Of a stretch of DNA of 64,000 nucleotides, positions 59,728 through 64,000 are shown one piece after another. The notes beneath the pieces were generated by a model, which searched no databases, had not been told where the DNA came from, and saw only the letters and a program-made list of their open reading frames with translations. Positions within the stretch are counted from its first letter, which is position 1, and each line of letters starts with the position of its first letter. The DNA comes from Deltaproteobacteria bacterium (GTDB taxonomy: Bacteria; JADJOY01): NCBI GenBank assembly GCA_016713535.1, contig JADJOY010000004.1, positions 186,001-250,000 on the forward strand, given 5' to 3'. Both the position numbers and the translations under genes were made by a program.

Positions 59728-61266
59728 ATGGCGATCGTGGAAGAGCTTGCACGTGGAGCGGATGGAAGGCGGCGCCTCGGGCTCAAGAGCCCGGCGACGC
59801 TCGAGCCGGTCGGTGAGATCTCGGTCGCGACCGCGGCCGACGTGCAGGCGGCGCTCGCGCGTGCGCGGGCCGCACAGCCCGGGTGGGGGGCCACGCCGGT
59901 GGCGGAGCGCGCGCGGATCGTGCGCAGCGGGCTCGACGTGCTGCTGCGCCGCAAGCCGGAGCTCGTCGAGGTCCTGGTGCGCGAGAGCGGCAAGACCCGC
60001 ATCGAGGCCGTCGCGATGGAGCTGGTCGCGTGCTGCGATTTCCTCAACTACTGGAGCGCGCGGGCGCCCGACGACCTGGCCGACGAGTGGCGGAAGCTCC
60101 ACGGCTACATGCGACCGCTCAAGAAGCTGCTCGTCACGTACCGGCCGCTCGGAGTGGTCGGGATCATCACGCCCTGGAACGGGCCGCTCGCGCTGTCGCT
60201 CAACCCGACCGTGCAGGCGCTGCTCGCCGGCAACGCGGTTCTGCTCAAGCCGTCCGAGATCTCGCCGCGCAGCGGCGCGGCGGCGGCAGAGATCCTGCTC
60301 GAGGCTGGCGTGCCGAAGGACGTGCTCCAGGTTCTCGACGGCGACGGCGAGACCGGCGCCGCGCTGGTGGACGTGGGCGTCGACAAGGTCTCGTTCACGG
60401 GGAGCGTCTCGACCGGCAGGAAGGTGGCCGCCTCGTGCGCACGCCAGCTCATCCCGTGCACGCTCGAGCTCGGCGGCAAGGACGCGATGATCGTTTGCGC
60501 CGACGCCGACCTCGATCGCGCCGCACAGGCGGCGGTGTTCGCGTCCGTGCTCAATACCGGTCAGATCTGCATGTCGGTCGAGCGGATCTACGTGGTGGAA
60601 TCGGTCGCCGACGCCTTCATCGCCAAGGCCGCCGAGGCAGCGAAGAAGCTTCGATGGGGAACCCCCGACGAGCCGGCGGACGTGGGCTCGGTGTTCTGGG
60701 ACAAGCAGCTCGAGATCATCGAGCGGCAGGTCGACGCCGCCAAGAAGGCGGGCGCCAAGGCGCTCGTCGGTGGCGAGCGGGATACGACGCGCAAGGGCCT
60801 GTTCTTCAAGCCCACGCTCCTCGTCGACGTGAACCACGACATGACGGTCATGCGCGAGGAGACCTTCGGTCCCGTCATCGCCGTGCAGCGGGTGAAGGAC
60901 GAGGAGGAGGCCATCCGCATGGCCAACGACTCGCCTTACGGCCTGAGCGGCAGCGTCTTCACCAAGGACGTCCAGAAGGGGATCTCCATCGCCAAGCGCA
61001 TGGCGACCGGCTCGGTCACGATCAACGACGCCGCGGTGATCTACGGCGTGCCCGAAGCGCCGTTCGGCGGCCTCAAGGAGAGCGGGGTGGGGCGGGTGAA
61101 CGGTGTCGACGCGCTACGCGACTACTCGCACGCGCAGCCGATCCTGATCCACCGCTGGAACACCAAGCGAGAGCGCGCCTGGTACCCGTTCACGCCGGCG
61201 ACGCTCAAGGAGATCGAGGGTGCCCTCAAGCTCTTCGGGCCCCGGATCCGCAACTGGATCGCGTAG
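59728..61266 (+). CDS. Aldehyde dehydrogenase (NAD(P)-dependent)
   Basis: 512 residues of the ALDH superfamily: PLGVVGIITPWNGPLALSLNP, FTGSVSTGRKVAA, catalytic Glu in LELGGKDAMIV (~residue 248) and catalytic Cys in NTGQICMSVERIYV (~282). EETFGPVIAVQ and the final PFGGLKESGVGR are conserved. The N-terminus begins directly in the NAD domain. Likely last step of the oxidation sequence in this cluster (alcohol to aldehyde to acid), but substrate unknown. Convergent with EpmA, with no bases between the two stops. Confidence 0.93.
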   Translation: MAIVEELARGADGRRRLGLKSPATLEPVGEISVATAADVQAALARARAAQPGWGATPVAERARIVRSGLDVLLRRKPELVEVLVRESGKTRIEAVAMELVACCDFLNYWSARAPDDLADEWRKLHGYMRPLKKLLVTYRPLGVVGIITPWNGPLALSLNPTVQALLAGNAVLLKPSEISPRSGAAAAEILLEAGVPKDVLQVLDGDGETGAALVDVGVDKVSFTGSVSTGRKVAASCARQLIPCTLELGGKDAMIVCADADLDRAAQAAVFASVLNTGQICMSVERIYVVESVADAFIAKAAEAAKKLRWGTPDEPADVGSVFWDKQLEIIERQVDAAKKAGAKALVGGERDTTRKGLFFKPTLLVDVNHDMTVMREETFGPVIAVQRVKDEEEAIRMANDSPYGLSGSVFTKDVQKGISIAKRMATGSVTINDAAVIYGVPEAPFGGLKESGVGRVNGVDALRDYSHAQPILIHRWNTKRERAWYPFTPATLKEIEGALKLFGPRIRNWIA

Positions 61267-62493
61267 TCATCCCCCCGCTGCTGGGAGCCAGAACGTGAAG
61301 TCGATGTCGGGCTCGTCGGCGAGGAGCATGACGAGCCTGTCGACGCCGATGGCGATGCCGGCCGATGGCGGCATCCCCTCCGCGAGGGCCGCGAGAAAGC
61401 CCTCGTCGGGCTCGTTGGGGAGGATCGCCTCGCCATGGACACGCGTTCGTTCGTCCATGTCCGCGGCGAAGCGGCGCCGTTGTTCGTCCGGATCGGTGAG
61501 CTCTTCGAACGCGTTGCCGAGCTCGAGGCCGCCGGCGAACACTTCGAAGCGTTTGGCCCAGCGGCTTCCATCGGAGTCGGTGTCGAGCACCGCGAGCGCC
61601 GCCTGCGACGCCGGGTAGCGGCACACGAACACCGCGCGGTCCGCGGGTAGCGCGGGCTCGACTCGCTCGAGCCACAAGCGGAAGAAGAGGTCGTCCCACG
61701 AGTCGTCGCGGCGCGTTCCGACACCGAGCGCCGAGCACGCGGCGTGGAGGGCGGCTGGCTCGCTCGCTTCGCCGAGGTCCACGCCCACGTGCTCGCGGAA
61801 GAGCTCGCGTACCGTCAGGCGTGGCCACGGCGGTGCGAACGAGATCCGTCGCCCCTGGAAGGTCGCCGCCGGCTCGCCGTGGAGAGACGTCGCCGCGTGT
61901 GCGACGAGCGCCTCGACCTCGCGCCGCAGGTCCTCGTCGTCCGCGTAGGCTCGATAGAGCTCGAGCATCGTGAACTCGGTGCGGTGGGTCGTCGACGCGG
62001 GCTCGGACCGGAACGCGGGGCCGAGCTGGAAGATCCGCGTGAGACCGCCCGCGAGGAGGCGTTTCAGCGAGAGCTCCGGTGACGTCGGCAGGTAGGCCAC
62101 CGACTCGGCCGGGTAGGTGCTCGCATGGGGCGCGACCCGGAACGGCCGGATGTGCGGGTCCATGCCCGGGTTGGCGACGAGCGCCGGTGTCCGGGTCTCG
62201 CGGAAGCCGCGTTCCGCCAGGAAGGACCGGATCGATCCCTCGACGCACTCCCGGGCGGCGACCGCGCGCAGCCGGCGTGGGTCGAGAACCCGATCGGTGA
62301 AGGCGGTGGTCCGCGCAGGGGTGCGGTTCGGGGTGAGGACGCGGACCCGTCCGGCCGAGATCTCGAGGAGGTCGCCGCGCCGCGCATCCTCACCAGGCGC
62401 GAGCGAGACGCGATGGGTACCGCGCTCGTCACGGATCTCCACGACGCCCGCACCGACCGCCACACAGCGTCCCCGGATGGGGCGATCGTCCAT
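61267..62493 (-). CDS. epmA: EpmA/LysRS-like class II aminoacyl ligase (EF-P lysylation type)
   Basis: 408 residues. Class II aaRS core: YLPTSPELSLKRLLAGGLTRIFQLGPAFRSEPASTTHRTEFTMLELYRAYAD (motif 2), and GIAIGVDRLVMLL (motif 3); AVRKSFLAERGFRETRTPAL precedes. EpmA attaches beta-lysine to EF-P in E. coli and is ~325 residues; here the N-terminal ~80 residues (GRCVAVGAGVVEIRDERGTHRVSLAPGEDARRGDLLEISAGRVRVL) look like an added small beta-barrel. No efp or epmB in the window, so the substrate is inferred. ATG 62493 has weak ribosome-site support. Confidence 0.85.
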   Translation of the reverse strand: MDDRPIRGRCVAVGAGVVEIRDERGTHRVSLAPGEDARRGDLLEISAGRVRVLTPNRTPARTTAFTDRVLDPRRLRAVAARECVEGSIRSFLAERGFRETRTPALVANPGMDPHIRPFRVAPHASTYPAESVAYLPTSPELSLKRLLAGGLTRIFQLGPAFRSEPASTTHRTEFTMLELYRAYADDEDLRREVEALVAHAATSLHGEPAATFQGRRISFAPPWPRLTVRELFREHVGVDLGEASEPAALHAACSALGVGTRRDDSWDDLFFRLWLERVEPALPADRAVFVCRYPASQAALAVLDTDSDGSRWAKRFEVFAGGLELGNAFEELTDPDEQRRRFAADMDERTRVHGEAILPNEPDEGFLAALAEGMPPSAGIAIGVDRLVMLLADEPDIDFTFWLPAAGG

Positions 62494-62551
62494 CCCGCGA
62501 GTGTAGCGCCACGGACGAGCGGGGCGGCGCCCCGGAACGGAGCCCGGAGAA

Positions 62552-62589
62552 AGCACCGGTCAGCGCGGGATCTCGCGCTGACCGGTGCT
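62552..62589 (-). terminator. Rho-independent-type terminator
   Basis: Perfect 16-bp stem (62552-62567 with 62574-62589), six-base loop, 11 bases past the stop of the minus-strand secreted protein. The minus strand reads TTTCT right after the stem. Confidence 0.8.
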
Positions 62590-62600
62590 GCGACAGGCCG

Positions 62601-64000
62601 CTATGCAGCCGGATCGGTGATCGTGACCAGGTACGAGGTGTTGCCGAGCCCGGCGTTGTCGACCTTCAGCCGGTAGTTGCGGCCGGCGGTCAGCGTGACC
62701 GAAGAGAGCGCCGCGCTGCTGGCGCCAGACTTGGACGCGACCGGAACGAACACACCCGGGTTGTTGGTGTCCTCGACGAGAACCTCGAGCTCAGGGGTTG
62801 CCGGGGCACCGGCGGGTGTCTCGTCCGCCCTGAGCTTCACGGCCTGGGTGACGGTGGTCGTGAGGTTCCAGGCGTCCGTGTCGCCGCAGCGCAAGGCCCC
62901 GGTCCGGGTCACGGCGAGGTCGGTCGTGAGGAGGTCCTTCGTGAGGGCGATGGCCAGGCCGTCCTCATCGGTGGCGTCTACCCCGGGCCCGATGCAGACG
63001 GCGAACGCCCCCTGGCCGGACTTGTCGTTGTCGATCACCAGGACGTAGTCCCCGGCCTCGAGCACCGTGGCGTCGGCGTCACCGTCGCCGCTCGCCGGTG
63101 GCTCGATCGCGAGCGCGGCCGTGGCGGAGGGGTCGCGGGATCGCCGCGTCCAGCGATGTGGCGGGGAAGACTCGCACCAGGTTGTTGCCGTCACCGATGC
63201 CTTGGTCGTCGAAGCCGATGCCCACCTGTGCGGGAGCGGCGAGCGAGAAGGCGAAGTAGTGCTCGTCCCCGAAGGTGCTCAGGCCGGCGGTGGCGGGCGT
63301 GACCCACTGCGCATCGCCGGAGGTCACGATCAGGTCGGGGCGGTGGCGAGTGTCGAGAGCTCTGGCCCCATGCGCACCGTCGCGGTCGTGCCCGAGCCCG
63401 AGACGCGCGTGACCCGCGCGCTGACCAGGCCGTCGGTCGTGGTGAGGTCGCAGTTCTCGACGAAGAGATCGGCCGTGCCGGACGCGCTCGGACAGAGCGG
63501 CTCGAGGGTGGACGCGTTGCCGTCGCGATCGCCGAGGAGGTCGAGCCGGAACGTGCCGCTCGAGGTGTGGTCGAGCTGGAAGCTCGCGGCGGCGGCGAGA
63601 GGTAGCGGTCCCTGCGCGACGAGGTCGGCGCGGACCGCGACGTCGACGGGCCCCGCCGCGAGGCTGACGGCGACCGCGCCATCGGGCGCGAGCACGCAGC
63701 CGGCGCCAATGCACGGTCCCGCGAGCCCGATCGTGAGACCGTAGTTGAAGGTGCCGTTGACCAGGTTGTTGACCACCACCTGGTAGGTGTCCGGCGTGCC
63801 GGTGTCCACCGCGAAGGTGGCGTCGATGTCGCCGCTCTTCTTCTTGTTGGCGATGAGGCCGCCGCTGCTGCTCAGGCGAATCTCGTTGCTGCTCGAGGAC
63901 GCGTTGATCTGGTCCAGCGCGACCGTGACGTCGCTGACGCCGAAGGGCACGCTGAACTCGAAGCAGTCGCGGTCTCCGATCGGGCTGAGCGAGCGCCCCG
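62601..64000 (-). CDS. Large secreted protein with PPC-like beta domains (partial, two frameshifts)
   Basis: The 5' end lies outside the window; the reading frame is open to base 64000 (SPIGDRDCFEFSVPFGVSDVTV), which resembles the pre-peptidase C-terminal (PPC) domain core, DxDxFxFxV. Further repeats: DTGTPDTYQVVVNNLVNGTFNYGLTIG, FGDEHYFAFSLAAPAQVGIGFDD, ADATVLEAGDYVLVIDNDKSG, DTDAWNLTTTVTQAVKLRADE. These are beta-sandwich modules. Frame breaks near 63335 and 63140 separate three segments; single-base repairs join them. Probably an extracellular or surface protein. Terminator follows its stop. Confidence 0.75.

Noticed and set aside
1-64000. CRISPR arrays, transposases, restriction or toxin-antitoxin systems
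   Set aside because: None seen: no regularly spaced repeats and no transposase, Cas or toxin motifs among the open frames.

Overview
This is a gene-dense, very GC-rich bacterial chromosome segment with about 50 protein genes. MglA-type GTPases, a Ser/Thr kinase next to an FHA-GGDEF protein, many lipoproteins and a mycobacteria-like lipid oxidation cluster suggest a soil or environmental member of the former Deltaproteobacteria (Myxococcota- or Binatota-like). This is inference; no rRNA or tRNA gene was seen. At least twelve genes are interrupted by single-base indels, almost all in short G/C runs, which looks like draft or metagenomic sequence error rather than gene decay.

Layout. 1-3562: housekeeping operon xseA-xseB-ispA-tlyA plus a small unknown protein. 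3753-7188 (minus): a membrane protein, a degenerate MglA-like GTPase with TPRs, and a canonical MglA-like GTPase fused to an excisionase-type HTH. 7441-10682: biotin carboxylase, a 70-residue biotin carrier, a small HTH protein, and an ATL (O6-alkylguanine recognition) domain fused to a 2OG-Fe(II) oxygenase. 10803-12965 (minus): a Ser/Thr kinase translationally coupled to an FHA-GGDEF diguanylate cyclase. 13100-28504: B12-radical SAM protein, VOC proteins, GH1, lipoproteins, a DUF3089 lipase-like protein, ThrE-type exporter, sterol-desaturase-like protein, FGE-sulfatase protein, a large periplasmic-sensing hybrid histidine kinase, unknown small proteins and an ICMT-like methyltransferase.

28966-38188: three secreted lipoprotein-type glycosidase-family enzymes (GH31, GH94-like, GH105) interleaved with a CNNM/CorC transporter, an EVE protein, a small protein and an amidase. 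38745-50248: a complete eleven-gene [NiFe] uptake hydrogenase cassette, hypA-hypB-hybO-hybA-hybB-hybC-hybD-hypF-hypC-hypD-hypE. Its composition (Tat-exported small subunit, HybA ferredoxin, HybB quinone-reactive membrane protein) points to a respiratory group 1 enzyme passing H2 electrons to quinone.

50527-64000: a lipoprotein, a PEP-utilizer mobile-domain protein, then a regulated catabolic locus: nitronate monooxygenase, TetR and P450 on the minus strand, diverging from SDR, a three-domain APH-SCP2-DUF7064-like protein and an aldehyde dehydrogenase. A near-perfect 20-bp palindrome lies between the two arms. The window ends with an EpmA/LysRS-like ligase and a partial secreted protein. Promoter-like TTGAC-N17/18-TA boxes precede several genes, and three families of GC-rich palindromes recur between genes.
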